NCBI RefSeq assembly: GCF_000740775.1
Contig: NZ_JFGS01000021.1
Location: 1 to 64,000 of the forward strand
DNA: 64,000 bases
Source: Haematobacter missouriensis
GTDB taxonomy: Bacteria; Pseudomonadota; Alphaproteobacteria; Rhodobacterales; Rhodobacteraceae
Direction: 5' to 3'
The position numbers and the translations under genes were made by a program. The notes beneath the pieces are model-generated. The model was not told where the DNA came from and ran no database searches. It saw only the letters and a program-made list of their open reading frames with translations. Below are positions 7,271 through 15,653 of the stretch, one piece after another (position 1 is the stretch's first letter; each line of letters opens with the position of its first letter).

Positions 7271-8236
7271 TTATTCGTCGTCCTGCGGAGAACTTGATCT
7301 GAACTCCGCGTAGGATTGTTTGATGAAATCCTGAAGCCGGGTGTCCAGCCAGGAAGCGAACTCGGCAGTTGCTCCGCTTCGCTTTACGGTTAGCGTCACC
7401 GAGCTGCGTCCAGAACGGATCGTGACGCCGTCGACTGGGGTGCTCTCGGCGATGTCGTCATGTCGTGCACCGCGCTTTGTCGCCTCGCGAATGAGATGGT
7501 CCAAGCGCTCGTCGGAGGTCAGGCGTTCATTTGCGGTCCTCAGGATTCGATCAGCCGTCTTCTCGGTCAGCTTCCCAGCGATGAAGAGTTCTGCCAGCGC
7601 AGTCCATTTTGGTCGTCCGGACCTCTGTGCGGCACCAATGAGCGAACCGACGTCTGCAGGTACGGCCTGGGTGACTTTTGTTAGGTGGGAAAGACCTGCG
7701 GAGGACAGGTTAAGCACCGCCTTCGCTGTTGTTGGTTGATGGCCGGCATCGAGGATCGCTTGGGCGAACCGGGCCCGCTCATAGAAGGATAGGTTCCTTC
7801 GGGCAGCGTTCTCGAGGCCCTTAGCTATGAGCGCTGTAGCGTCATCCAGATCTTGGACGTTGGCTCTGACTTTAATGCCCAGATCACGACACGCGGCGAG
7901 CCGGCGTCGTCCGTAAATGACCTCGTAGCGACCTTCTGCCTTCGCCCGACGGATCAGTATTGGCACCTGCTGTCCCTGATCCCGGATGCTGTTCGTAAGG
8001 CTCTCGAGGCCGTCATTCGCTTCATCATCGTTTACAGCTGTAAACGGTGTAAGCCGGTCAACAGGTCCCCAGTCGTCGATCAAATTAGGTTCAATCTCGC
8101 GAATTGCGGCGAGAGATCCCTGCAGGGCGCCGAGTGCAGGCGCGGTGATCTTGGTCGACCGCTCGGATGGCGAGGTGGTGGAGCGCGCGATCGTACTGGC
8201 GATGCCTGTCATCCCGCTGAGTGATTTGCGAGCCAT
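7271..8236 (-). CDS. repB: Plasmid partition protein RepB (ParB-type)
   Basis: 321-residue ParB-family CTPase/DNA-binding protein that loads on parS and segregates the plasmid with RepA. The N-terminal ParB/Srx domain shows the GRRRLAACRDLGIKV region and the ENAARRNLSFYERARFA motif; a helix-turn-helix follows (TTAKAVLNLSSAGLSHLTKV) and then a C-terminal dimerisation part. The ATG at 8236 shares a base with the repA stop (TAATG), so translation is coupled. A perfect parS-type palindrome lies inside the gene at 8030-8045. Confidence 0.95.
   Translation of the reverse strand: MARKSLSGMTGIASTIARSTTSPSERSTKITAPALGALQGSLAAIREIEPNLIDDWGPVDRLTPFTAVNDDEANDGLESLTNSIRDQGQQVPILIRRAKAEGRYEVIYGRRRLAACRDLGIKVRANVQDLDDATALIAKGLENAARRNLSFYERARFAQAILDAGHQPTTAKAVLNLSSAGLSHLTKVTQAVPADVGSLIGAAQRSGRPKWTALAELFIAGKLTEKTADRILRTANERLTSDERLDHLIREATKRGARHDDIAESTPVDGVTIRSGRSSVTLTVKRSGATAEFASWLDTRLQDFIKQSYAEFRSSSPQDDE
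8030..8045. promoter_or_regulatory. parS centromere site inside repB
   Basis: GTTTACAGCTGTAAAC, a perfect 16-bp palindrome that fits the repABC parS consensus GTTNNCNGCNGNNAAC at every fixed position. Confidence 0.85.
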
Positions 8237-9420
8237 TACTTACGCCCCCAGGTTTGCCGGACCATCGTCTCGATCTCGCGGCCGATAGCGTCCATCGAGC
8301 CCCGAGCCCTGTCATATGTTGCCCTGGTCATATCTGAGCGAACTACCTCATAGAGAGACTGTTTGAGCATGGTCGCGTCACTGATTGCCGTGCTCTTGAG
8401 AGCGGTGGCTGACATGACGCGATCCTGAAACAGGGCCCGCATGAACGAGGTGATCTGCTGAGATGGGATGTCCGTGGGTTCATCGCGGGTGATGAGAAGC
8501 TTAAAGTGATCGTAGTTGAGCTCCGCGCCGGCATCTTCGATGACGCCCATGTAAGCACCTGCCAGTTCAAGGAACTGCGCAGTGGACGAAACGTCCAACA
8601 TCGATGGGGTCATCGGGACAATTATCGAGGTCGCGGCGGCCATACCGGAAATCGTCAGGAAGCCAAGTTGCGGAGGGCTATCCATCAGGACCAGGTCGTA
8701 GTCAGCCTCGACCTGGGCGAGTGCATCGCGGATCCGGAAGTAAAAAGGCCTTTCGGGGTTGGAATGAACCGCGGATTCCGTCTCGAACTCTGACAGGACA
8801 AGCCGGGAAGGGGCGATCGCGAGCCCGGGGAAATAGGTTTGCACGATCACGTCTGCCATCGGCGAAGGGTTTTCATATTTGATCGCATCATAAATCGTGA
8901 GCCCATCGAACTCGATCTCGGGGCTGATACCACACATGGACGTCAGCGAGCCTTGGGGGTCGAGGTCAACGACCAGTACCCGGTAGCCTTGCAATGCGAG
9001 GTAGTGGGCAAGGTGGATCGTCGTCGTGCTTTTGCTCGACCCTCCCTTGAAGTTCATCAGCTGCCAGACTTGAAGCTTTTCGCCCTCCATCCGGCGTGGC
9101 AAGTAGTGACCCTTCTTCCGGGAGGTTCGCTCAAGAATCTCGCGCGCCTGCAGTATCTCCTGACCGGAGTAGTAGCGGCGTCCTCCACGGTTGGTTGCGG
9201 GTTCTGGCAGAACGCCGTCTGCATGAACTTTCCGCATGAACTGCCCGGAAACATCCAGCAGTTCCGCAACCTCTGGGGCCGAGAACTCGCGAAGTGTCTT
9301 GGTGTTGTCTGGAGCGAACGCAGCAAGGAGATGCTCCCTGATCGCGGCGTTCAGTCGCTCAGAGATGTCAGTAGCGAGTGCTGACGGGCGATCCGCGGAT
9401 AGCGGTGTCACGGGAATCAT
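8236..9420 (-). CDS. repA: Plasmid partition ATPase RepA (ParA-type)
   Basis: 394-residue ParA-family ATPase that moves RepB-parS complexes and, with RepB, represses the repABC promoter. An N-terminal winged-helix DNA-binding region (LREFSAPEVAELLDVSGQFM, RRYYSGQEI) precedes the deviant Walker A motif FKGGSSKSTTT near residue 123, Walker A' VLVVDLDPQGS and Walker B YDLVLMDSPPQ. First gene of repABC. Upstream, 9421-9600 carries a parS-like dyad and, on the minus strand, a TTGACA hexamer (9494-9499) with only a weak -10, so the promoter is not fixed. Confidence 0.96.
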   Translation of the reverse strand: MIPVTPLSADRPSALATDISERLNAAIREHLLAAFAPDNTKTLREFSAPEVAELLDVSGQFMRKVHADGVLPEPATNRGGRRYYSGQEILQAREILERTSRKKGHYLPRRMEGEKLQVWQLMNFKGGSSKSTTTIHLAHYLALQGYRVLVVDLDPQGSLTSMCGISPEIEFDGLTIYDAIKYENPSPMADVIVQTYFPGLAIAPSRLVLSEFETESAVHSNPERPFYFRIRDALAQVEADYDLVLMDSPPQLGFLTISGMAAATSIIVPMTPSMLDVSSTAQFLELAGAYMGVIEDAGAELNYDHFKLLITRDEPTDIPSQQITSFMRALFQDRVMSATALKSTAISDATMLKQSLYEVVRSDMTRATYDRARGSMDAIGREIETMVRQTWGRK

Positions 9421-9566
9421 CTGGTTGCCTCAAATCCGAAAATGTGGCCTTTTTCACGCCACTTGATGACAATGGCGGTGATTCACGGACTTATGTCAAG
9501 AGTTTCCTGCATATAGTGTCTATGCTGGCGCACAGAGACTAGATGCATGGCGAGGCTGCCCGAACA

Positions 9567-9582
9567 TTTTACAGTTGTAAAC
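9567..9582. promoter_or_regulatory. parS-like site upstream of repA
   Basis: TTTTACAGTTGTAAAC, 14 of 16 bases the same as the palindrome at 8030-8045. Lies about 150 bp upstream of the repA start, between repABC and the degenerate parB. Confidence 0.7.
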
Positions 9583-9672
9583 GGTCGCCGCAGATTGCTG
9601 AGCTTCTAGGCATGGCTGCCGTCCTGCTGGGGTATGTCAGGAAGGCAAACAAGAGTAAGCGAATCTCCTTAA

Positions 9673-10553
9673 ACCCGCCGCCTTGGACGTGGCCTCTCGA
9701 CGTTTCTGGCCGCTGCCGAGGCCCCGCTTACCGTACCTGAAGGCTCCGGTGCTCCTTTGGGGCAAGTTGTCTCGGTCTCGAAGGTTTCTGCCAACCCAGA
9801 TCAGCCCAGAAAGAAATTCGACAGCGAGTCACTGGCTCAACTAGCGGAATCAATCCGGCAGAAGGGAGTGATTCAGCCACTGGTAGGAAGACAGCTACAT
9901 CAAACTGGTGGCTACCAGATTGATGCAGGAGAGCGCCGTTGGCGTGCGGCCCAATTAGCCGGCCTTTCGGTGGTGCCGGTGGTCGTCAGAGACTTCGACG
10001 ATGATGAAGTGCTTCAAGTGGCGCTGATAGAAAACATTCAACGGGCAAAATTGAGTCCTCTAGAAGAGGCCGAGGCGTATCGACTGCTGATCTACCGATT
10101 TGGGCATACTCAAGAGCAGCTCGCAGATGCGATATCCAAGAGCAGGAGCCATATCGCCAATCTTCTCCGCTTGCTGTCGCTGTCTGAGCCAGTGCTAGAG
10201 ATGTGTTGCGTGACAAGCGGCTGCCGAGGGGGCAGGCATGTGCGCTGATAACGTCGAAGCTGCCCATTGAGCTCGCACAGTAGGTAGTGGAACAAGGTCT
10301 ATCGGTTGGCGAGGTTGAGCTTCTCGTCAAGCGCGAGGATCTGCGTCCAGTCGTGAAGCAAAACGTCGGCGGGCAAGTTCAAAATATCAGCCCTGAGCTG
10401 CTGCATCGTGTATCGATTGCCATGGGTATGCCTGTCGGCATCTCCCTGACGCGCGGTGGACGGAGAGGAAAACTTGTCGCAAGCTTTGACAGCACCGCTG
10501 ATGTCGAGCGACTCTGCGAATTGCTCGAGCGTGCAGGGTCTCTGGAGCCGTAG
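9673..10553 (+). pseudogene. Second ParB-family protein, degenerate
   Basis: Coding remains of a chromosome-type ParB, unlike RepB. The N-terminal signature RRLGRGLSTFL starts at 9676 but is preceded by TAA (9670-9672) where the start codon should be. The parS-binding core is clear (NPDQPRKKFD, GERRWRAAQLAGL, ALIENIQRAKLSPLEEAEAY). Near 10203 the frame shifts (an apparent two-base gain), and after LRDKRLPRGQACALITSKLPIELAQ a TAG at 10281-10283 follows. The C-terminal dimerisation part (VVEQGLSVGEVELLVKRED onward) is open from 10287 to 10553. Three lesions make it a pseudogene. A TTG at 9757 could still give a truncated N-terminal product. Confidence 0.85.
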
Positions 10554-10572
10554 TCGCATCCCGGACGTTTAG

Positions 10573-11631
10573 TTATAGACCTGCTGCTTTGGTCAGGTTC
10601 ACCCTGAACCTATCGCGGCGGCGCTGATACCTGCGGGTCATCTCGGCGCTGGCGTGGCCGAGCTGCTTCTGGACATGACGCTCGTCGACCTCGGCTGAGG
10701 AGGCGAGACCGGCGCGAAGGCTGTGGCCGGAGAAGAGGGCAGGGCGGTCCTTCTCGGGCAGATCGCCCCGCAGTCCCGCTGTTTGAGCGGCCCGCTTGAC
10801 CAGCCTTGCGACCTCGCGGTCATTAAGGCGGAACGCGCCGGGTTCCTTTCCGCCGCCGGTGACACGACGGAACAGTGGTCCCTGGCTGATACGCGCGAAC
10901 TTCAGCCAGTCCTCCAGCGCCTTGACCGGGCAGGTTGCGGGTGACGACCCGCGACCGATCTCGACCTCGCGCCAGCCGGTTTTGCCGCGCAGAGTGACGA
11001 GCAACCCGCCGGGCAGAACCTCGATCCAGCCGCGCCCGTCCTCGGTCTGATCCCGGCCCGCGTCCAGCCCGGTGATCTCGGACCGTCGCAATCCCCCGGC
11101 AAAGCCGATCAGCAACATGGCCCGGTCCCGCAGGCCCCGCAGGGTGCCCCGATCGCAGGTTTCCAGCATGGCCAAAAGATCCTCGGGCAGGATCGCCTCC
11201 TTCTGGCGCGGCGGGGCGGCATGGCTGTTGCGGATGCCGGCAAGGACCGTCGCGATATGACGGTCGCGCCGGTCAAGGTTCAGGCCCCGTTGGGTGTAGG
11301 CCCAGACCAGCGCCGAAAGGCGGCGCTCGATGGTCGAGACCGCGTTCTTGCGTCCGCCAACCGATTTCGCGCCGGAAGCGCAGGCGGTGATATAGAGGCC
11401 GACGACCTGCGGGTTTGGCGTCAGCGCGTCCAACCCCTCGCGCCGGCCCCATCCGGCGAAATGCTTCCAGTCGGCAGCATAGGCCTTGCGGGTGTTGGCC
11501 GAACTTGCGGCCGCAGCATAGCCGCGCGCCCGCTCAGTGAGATCTCGCAGGGCAGGGGGCTGGTGGTCGAGCTGGGCAGGGGAGGGGGCGCCCCTCTTCG
11601 CGTCTTCCAGATCGGATGCCTCATCTGTCAT
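10573..11631 (-). CDS. Tyrosine site-specific recombinase
   Basis: 352-residue phage-integrase-type recombinase. The SAM-like core-binding domain spans about residues 25-135. The catalytic set is complete: Arg182 in GGLRRSEI, His303 and Arg306 in SGHSLRAG, His326 in LGHAS, and the nucleophile Tyr335 in TRRYQRR. I choose the ATG at 11631 because AAGGAG lies six bases upstream; an open frame extends to 11784 but would run into the transposon left end. It diverges from the DUF1403-scpB pair, a set I recall occurring together on alphaproteobacterial plasmids, where it may resolve plasmid multimers. A 3.7-kb transposon now separates them. Confidence 0.85.
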   Translation of the reverse strand: MTDEASDLEDAKRGAPSPAQLDHQPPALRDLTERARGYAAAASSANTRKAYAADWKHFAGWGRREGLDALTPNPQVVGLYITACASGAKSVGGRKNAVSTIERRLSALVWAYTQRGLNLDRRDRHIATVLAGIRNSHAAPPRQKEAILPEDLLAMLETCDRGTLRGLRDRAMLLIGFAGGLRRSEITGLDAGRDQTEDGRGWIEVLPGGLLVTLRGKTGWREVEIGRGSSPATCPVKALEDWLKFARISQGPLFRRVTGGGKEPGAFRLNDREVARLVKRAAQTAGLRGDLPEKDRPALFSGHSLRAGLASSAEVDERHVQKQLGHASAEMTRRYQRRRDRFRVNLTKAAGL

Positions 11632-11748
11632 GGCCATCTCCTTGGGCGGCACGCGCCGGCGTGTGCGCGCTGAGGCGCGATGCCGCCGGAAAAGCGCAGA
11701 CAGAAGCTCGCGTTCTGCACGGCCTCGCTGGCGCGTCTTGGGTGGGAT

Positions 11749-11876
11749 TGTCGGTCTGCCGGAGTTTTTGAGACTGAGATTCATTTGTTTTCAATTGTTT
11801 GCCTGCGTCGCATTTCTGAGACTGATTCAGGGTATGTGAGATTGGGCACCGATTTGATTCATTGTTTGTGAGACGG
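11749..11876 (+). repeat. Transposon left end with four TGAGAY boxes
   Basis: The tip TGTCGG is followed by boxes with cores at 11769 (TGAGAC), 11817 (TGAGAC), 11837 (TGAGAT) and 11869 (TGAGAC), spaced 48, 20 and 32 bp. Three of them share a wider TNTGAGAYTGA/TTGG context. Confidence 0.75.
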
Positions 11877-11902
11877 CCCGACATCCGCGCACGGAGCAGA
11901 TC

Positions 11903-13549
11903 ATGTCCGATAATCCTGTTGCTGACAAGGATTGGGAAGAGGCCGAATTTCGCGCCCGGGTGTTGGCGGAGCTGCCTGAACGGCTGAGCCCGAGCGCCGT
12001 CGAATGTGCCATGCATCAGCTGAATGTCAGCCGATCCACGCTCTTTCGTCTGGTGAAGCAGTTTCGCGAGGACGGGCGGACCAGTGCACTTCTGCGTAAC
12101 ACGCGTGGGCCGAAGCCGGGCATGCAGCCCCTCGATCCGGCGGTGGAAGAGATCGTATTCCGCCATTTCAAGGGGTTTTATGCCACCCGTCGCAAGCCTG
12201 CCAGGACGCGGTTCTGGCGCGAGGTTGCCGCTGATTGTCGGGCGCAAGGGCTGGCGCCGCCCTCGATCCGCCGTTTGGATCGCTGGCTGGAGGGGCGCGA
12301 CCAAGCTAAGCTGATGTCCCGGCGAGAAGGCAAGGACAAGGCCGAGCGACGCCATCTGGCCACGCCGGGAGGTCTCGCTGCGAGCCACCCGTTGGAAATC
12401 GTCCAGATCGACCATACCAAGGCCGACGTAACGGTGGTCGATCCGGTCACGCGGCGCCCGCTCGGTCGCCCGACGCTGACCGTGGCAATCGACGTGAACA
12501 CCCGCATGATTTTGGGGTTTCACCTGTCACTGGAGCCTCCTTCGCTTCTGGCCGTTGCGCTGTGTCTGACCCATGCGGTGATGGACAAATCGCATTGGCT
12601 CACCGCGCGCGGAATCAGCACGGATTGGTCTGCGCAGGGTATCCCGAGCGCAATTTACGTGGACAATGGCGCGGAGTTTCACGCTGGCGCCTTCGAGCGG
12701 GCCAGTTCCGAATACCAGATCGATCTGCGGCACCGACCACCGGGAACGCCGCGCTATGGCGGCCATATCGAGCGGCTGATCGGAACGATGATGGGCGCGA
12801 TTCACCTGCTGCCGGGCTCGCATTTCTCGAACATTTTCGAGCGCGGCGATCTCGATGCCGAAGCCGAGGCGGTGATGACACTCGATGAGCTGGAGACCTG
12901 GCTCGCGCTCGAAATCACCGGCTCCTACCATGCGCGGGTCCACAGCGCGCTGGAAACCACGCCTGCGGCGGCTTGGGCGGCGCGGGTGAACGAGGCCCCG
13001 ATCCGCATGCCCGCCGATCTACAGCAGTTCCTGGTCGATTTCCTGCCCTCCGAGCAGCGGGTTTTGCAGCGCAACGGTCTGCATTTGTTTCACATCCGCT
13101 ACTGGTCGGACGAGTTGCGCTGGCTGATGGGCCGGGAGAGCCGCAAGTTCACGCTCAAATACGACCCGCGCGATCTCTCGCGCATCTTCGTCCTGACAGA
13201 TGAGGGGATCATCGAAGCCCGACCGGCGGACCTGACACGGCCAGCGATCACGCTCTGGGAACACCGTGCGGCGCGGCGGTCGCTGCGCGAGGCTGGGCGC
13301 CGTTCTGTGGACGAGGAACTGATTTTCAGGACGATCGAGGCGCAGCGCGAGCTCGTCGACACCGCCGTACGGCAGACCAAAGCCACGCGGCGCCATCAGG
13401 CGCGGCGGGCGCATCTGGCGCCCCTATCGATGATCGATGTGACACCGGATGCCGCCGCGCGAGATGCCCTGCCCGCGCCGGAAGGGGAGGGGAGCCCGTT
13501 CCTCAGCCACCCCGGCTTCAAGGTCGAGGAATGGTACGACGATGACTGA
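11903..13549 (+). CDS. tniA: Transposase TniA (TnsB/MuA-like, DDE integrase)
   Basis: 548-residue DDE recombinase of the TniA/TnsB group, which binds the transposon ends and joins them to target DNA. An N-terminal helix-turn-helix region (residues ~30-75, VSRSTLFRLVKQF) precedes an rve catalytic domain. The catalytic residues are visible as Asp in VQIDHTKAD (~169), Asp in IYVDNGAEFH (~252) and Glu in GGHIERLIGTM (~289). A Mu-type beta-barrel C-terminal part follows. It overlaps tniB by eight bases. Its promoter must lie within the left transposon end, so binding of TniA to the end repeats could repress its own gene. Confidence 0.93.
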   Translation: MSDNPVADKDWEEAEFRARVLAELPERLSPSAVECAMHQLNVSRSTLFRLVKQFREDGRTSALLRNTRGPKPGMQPLDPAVEEIVFRHFKGFYATRRKPARTRFWREVAADCRAQGLAPPSIRRLDRWLEGRDQAKLMSRREGKDKAERRHLATPGGLAASHPLEIVQIDHTKADVTVVDPVTRRPLGRPTLTVAIDVNTRMILGFHLSLEPPSLLAVALCLTHAVMDKSHWLTARGISTDWSAQGIPSAIYVDNGAEFHAGAFERASSEYQIDLRHRPPGTPRYGGHIERLIGTMMGAIHLLPGSHFSNIFERGDLDAEAEAVMTLDELETWLALEITGSYHARVHSALETTPAAAWAARVNEAPIRMPADLQQFLVDFLPSEQRVLQRNGLHLFHIRYWSDELRWLMGRESRKFTLKYDPRDLSRIFVLTDEGIIEARPADLTRPAITLWEHRAARRSLREAGRRSVDEELIFRTIEAQRELVDTAVRQTKATRRHQARRAHLAPLSMIDVTPDAAARDALPAPEGEGSPFLSHPGFKVEEWYDDD

Positions 13550-14420
13550 GTTCCCGCATCTCTATCCGGGAGCCGGCAAGATCGCCGCGCTCAGCGCCGA
13601 GGACCGTATTCTTCGGATTCGCGCCGACCGCTGGATTTCTTATCCCAGGGCCGAGGCCGCCCTGGAGAAGCTGGAAACGCTGATGTCGTTTCCCGAGCGT
13701 GCCCGCATGCCGAACCTGCTCATTGTCGGCGAGAGCGGCATGGGCAAGACGATGATCATAGAGAAGTTCACCCGCGATCACGCGGCCAGCTTCGAGGAGG
13801 TGAGCGGACGGCTGCATATGCCGGTCGTCGCCGTACAGATGGTATCCGGGCCCGACGAGCAGCGCTTCTACCGCCGGCTCTTGGCGGCGATTGGTGCCCC
13901 GGAACCGCCGCGGGCGACGCTCTCCGTGCTGGAAAGCCTGGCCTTGCGACTGCTCGCCGAGTTGCGCCCAGGGATGCTGGTGATCGACGAGATCCACAGC
14001 CTGCAGGCGGGGACGATCCGAGAACAGGCGAGATTCCTGAACATGCTGCGCTTTCTGGGCAACGAGTTGCGCGTCCCGCTGGTCTGTGTCGGTACAGCGC
14101 AGGCTCGCAACGCGCTGCGCACCGATGATCAATTAGTGCGCCGCTTCGAGGCCTTCGCATTGCCGCCTTGGCGGGAGGGCGAGGATCTGAACGGGCTGAT
14201 GAGTACGCTCGCGCGCACGCTGCCGCTCCGACGCGAAAGCCAGATCGACGGACAGGCGCTCACGCGGATCATCAAGGTGACCGGCGGCATCACCTCGGGC
14301 ATCTTTTCGATCCTGTCGCAGCTGGCGATCGCCGCCATCGAAAGCGGCGAGGAACGCATCCTCTCGCGCGATATTCTGGGCGGCGACCGGTTGCAGTCGG
14401 TCCTGGGAGAGCCGGTGTGA
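13542..14420 (+). CDS. tniB: TniB, AAA+ target-selection ATPase (TnsC-like)
   Basis: 292-residue AAA ATPase of the TniB/TnsC group. It polymerises on target DNA and activates the transposase. Walker A is LIVGESGMGKT (residues ~59-69), Walker B MLVIDEIHS (~146), with sensor LVCVGTAQAR. The start ATG at 13542 lies within the last codons of tniA, giving MTEFPHLYPG, a usual N-terminus for the family. It ends at TGA 14418-14420, which overlaps the GTG start of tniQ. Confidence 0.93.
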   Translation: MTEFPHLYPGAGKIAALSAEDRILRIRADRWISYPRAEAALEKLETLMSFPERARMPNLLIVGESGMGKTMIIEKFTRDHAASFEEVSGRLHMPVVAVQMVSGPDEQRFYRRLLAAIGAPEPPRATLSVLESLALRLLAELRPGMLVIDEIHSLQAGTIREQARFLNMLRFLGNELRVPLVCVGTAQARNALRTDDQLVRRFEAFALPPWREGEDLNGLMSTLARTLPLRRESQIDGQALTRIIKVTGGITSGIFSILSQLAIAAIESGEERILSRDILGGDRLQSVLGEPV

Positions 14421-15436
14421 CGCGGTGCGGGCGCCTGCCGGTTGTCTACGTCCCCGACGCCGACGAGCGGTTGTCCTCCTGGGCCGCGCGCATGGCCCCG
14501 TTCTACGCCATGACTGTTTCGGAATTTGTCTCCGCGCTTGGCCTGCAGGGGCACGACGTGTTCGACCTGGAATGGCGTCTTTCGGAAGGGCAGGGGGCTC
14601 TGATCGCGGCACGGACTGGCCTTTCGCCTGAAGCTGTGCGGGCGATGACGTTTTGGGATCTGCTGCCTGAAGCGCGTATGATGATCGCGCGCGGGCATGG
14701 ACGTCGTTGCCCGGCTTGCCCATCGGACATCCGTCGAAGAACCTCGGCGCTGCCTTGGGCCTTTCACTGTGCGGTCCACGTCGCGGACTTACAGGATGCC
14801 GCCGGCGGCTCGCTTCCGGCCATATTGGGCACCGGGCCGATGGCCGCATTGGAGAGGGCTGCGAAGGCCGGTGCGACCGTTCTCGAGGCCTGGGCGCATG
14901 GCGTCGGGCAGCAGGGCTTCGGCCCGGTCGAGATGCTGGCGCTGCTGACGGCGCGACACCGGCGTGCCTCGCCGCTGTCCCTGAGGGAGCAACCGCGCAT
15001 GTCGCTCCAGACCCGGCGGGACTACCACGAATTCCTCACGACGCCGATCACTCGACAGGCGCTAACGGTGATCGTTCCCGAATATGATCGGGTGGCCCCG
15101 GTGCTGACGAAACCGGTCCTGTCTGGGCCGCGCAGCCTCGCTCAGGGCTCGCTGTTGCAATCCTTCGCGCTGACCGTTGGCATCGGCCGGATCGCTGAAG
15201 ATCCTGTCGCGCGAGCGATCGACGTTCTGCTCGCCAGTGATGCGGACGGGGAAGGGCGGGTGCAAGCTGTGCTCAGCTCATGGCCTCTCTCGTTGAGAAG
15301 GCGTATCTCTGCCCGTCTCTGGCGTGCTCAGCGCGACGAGAGCGCGCGCCAGATCGTTGCGAAACCATCGAGACGGGGTCAGTCTCACAAATACCGGCGC
15401 GTCCAGTCTCATGAATACCGCGCCAGAATCTCATGA
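14417..15436 (+). CDS. tniQ: TniQ target-selection protein
   Basis: 339-residue TniQ-family protein. TniQ/TnsD proteins bridge a chosen target and the TnsC-type ATPase. The start is a GTG overlapping the tniB stop, giving TRCGRLPVVYVPDADERLSSW, the typical first motif. A zinc-ribbon-like part (RRCPACPSDIRRR and, after it, FHCAVH) lies near residues 95-120. The C-terminal half is poorly conserved, and the last codons run through two TGAGAY boxes of the right transposon end. No DNA-targeting partner such as a Cas protein is present. Confidence 0.85.
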   Translation: MTRCGRLPVVYVPDADERLSSWAARMAPFYAMTVSEFVSALGLQGHDVFDLEWRLSEGQGALIAARTGLSPEAVRAMTFWDLLPEARMMIARGHGRRCPACPSDIRRRTSALPWAFHCAVHVADLQDAAGGSLPAILGTGPMAALERAAKAGATVLEAWAHGVGQQGFGPVEMLALLTARHRRASPLSLREQPRMSLQTRRDYHEFLTTPITRQALTVIVPEYDRVAPVLTKPVLSGPRSLAQGSLLQSFALTVGIGRIAEDPVARAIDVLLASDADGEGRVQAVLSSWPLSLRRRISARLWRAQRDESARQIVAKPSRRGQSHKYRRVQSHEYRARIS

Positions 15437-15493
15437 ACCCCGGCATGCTCTTCGACGAAGTGCTTGAATCTCACGAATTCTGGCCATCCGACA
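15380..15493 (-). repeat. Transposon right end with four TGAGAY boxes
   Basis: Read on the minus strand from the tip at 15493. The boxes lie at 15468-15473, 15428-15433, 15406-15411 and 15382-15387 (plus strand RTCTCA), spaced 40, 22 and 24 bp, with contexts such as TTCATGAGAC. The boxes overlap the last codons of tniQ. Confidence 0.75.
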
Positions 15494-15550
15494 GCGAATT
15501 CCGGCTGTTTTGGCGATCAGAACGGGCATCTCTCTATAAAAGAGCAATAC

Positions 15551-15575
15551 ATCCGATAATACAATCTTATTGGAT
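15551..15575. other. Candidate recombinase core site or operator dyad
   Basis: ATCCGATAA - seven bases (TACAATC) - TTATTGGAT, arms matching at 8 of 9 positions. This is the layout of a tyrosine-recombinase crossover core. It lies 58 bp outside the transposon and about 80 bp upstream of the DUF1403 gene, in what was originally the spacer between the recombinase gene and that gene. Confidence 0.4.
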
Positions 15576-15653
15576 ATTATGTAGGAATGACAGGCGCGGC
15601 GGATATTGCGAGTAAAACTAGCATAAAACGCCGATACTTGCTAGCGTCCAGCC

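Larger units (their letters stand above)
11749..15493 (+). mobile_element. Compact tniABQ transposon (Tn5053/Tn7-like), 3745 bp
   Basis: Three transposition genes (tniA, tniB, tniQ) bounded by related inverted ends. The left end starts TGTCGG at 11749; the right end finishes CCGACA at 15493. The outer 29 bases match at 20 positions when one end is reverse-complemented, and each end carries four TGAGAY boxes in inverted orientation, as expected for multiple transposase-binding sites. No resolvase gene, no res site and no cargo gene were found. The flanking five bases (GGGAT left, GCGAA right) are not a duplication, so either the insertion is old or one flank has been rearranged. Confidence 0.8.

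Noticed and set aside
9480-9530. repA promoter with TTGACA at 9494-9499 (minus strand)
   Set aside because: No convincing -10 element at 16-18 bases, so it is mentioned only in the repA entry.
11744-15498. Search for a 5-bp target duplication around the tni transposon
   Set aside because: The flanks GGGAT and GCGAA do not match; no duplication is claimed.
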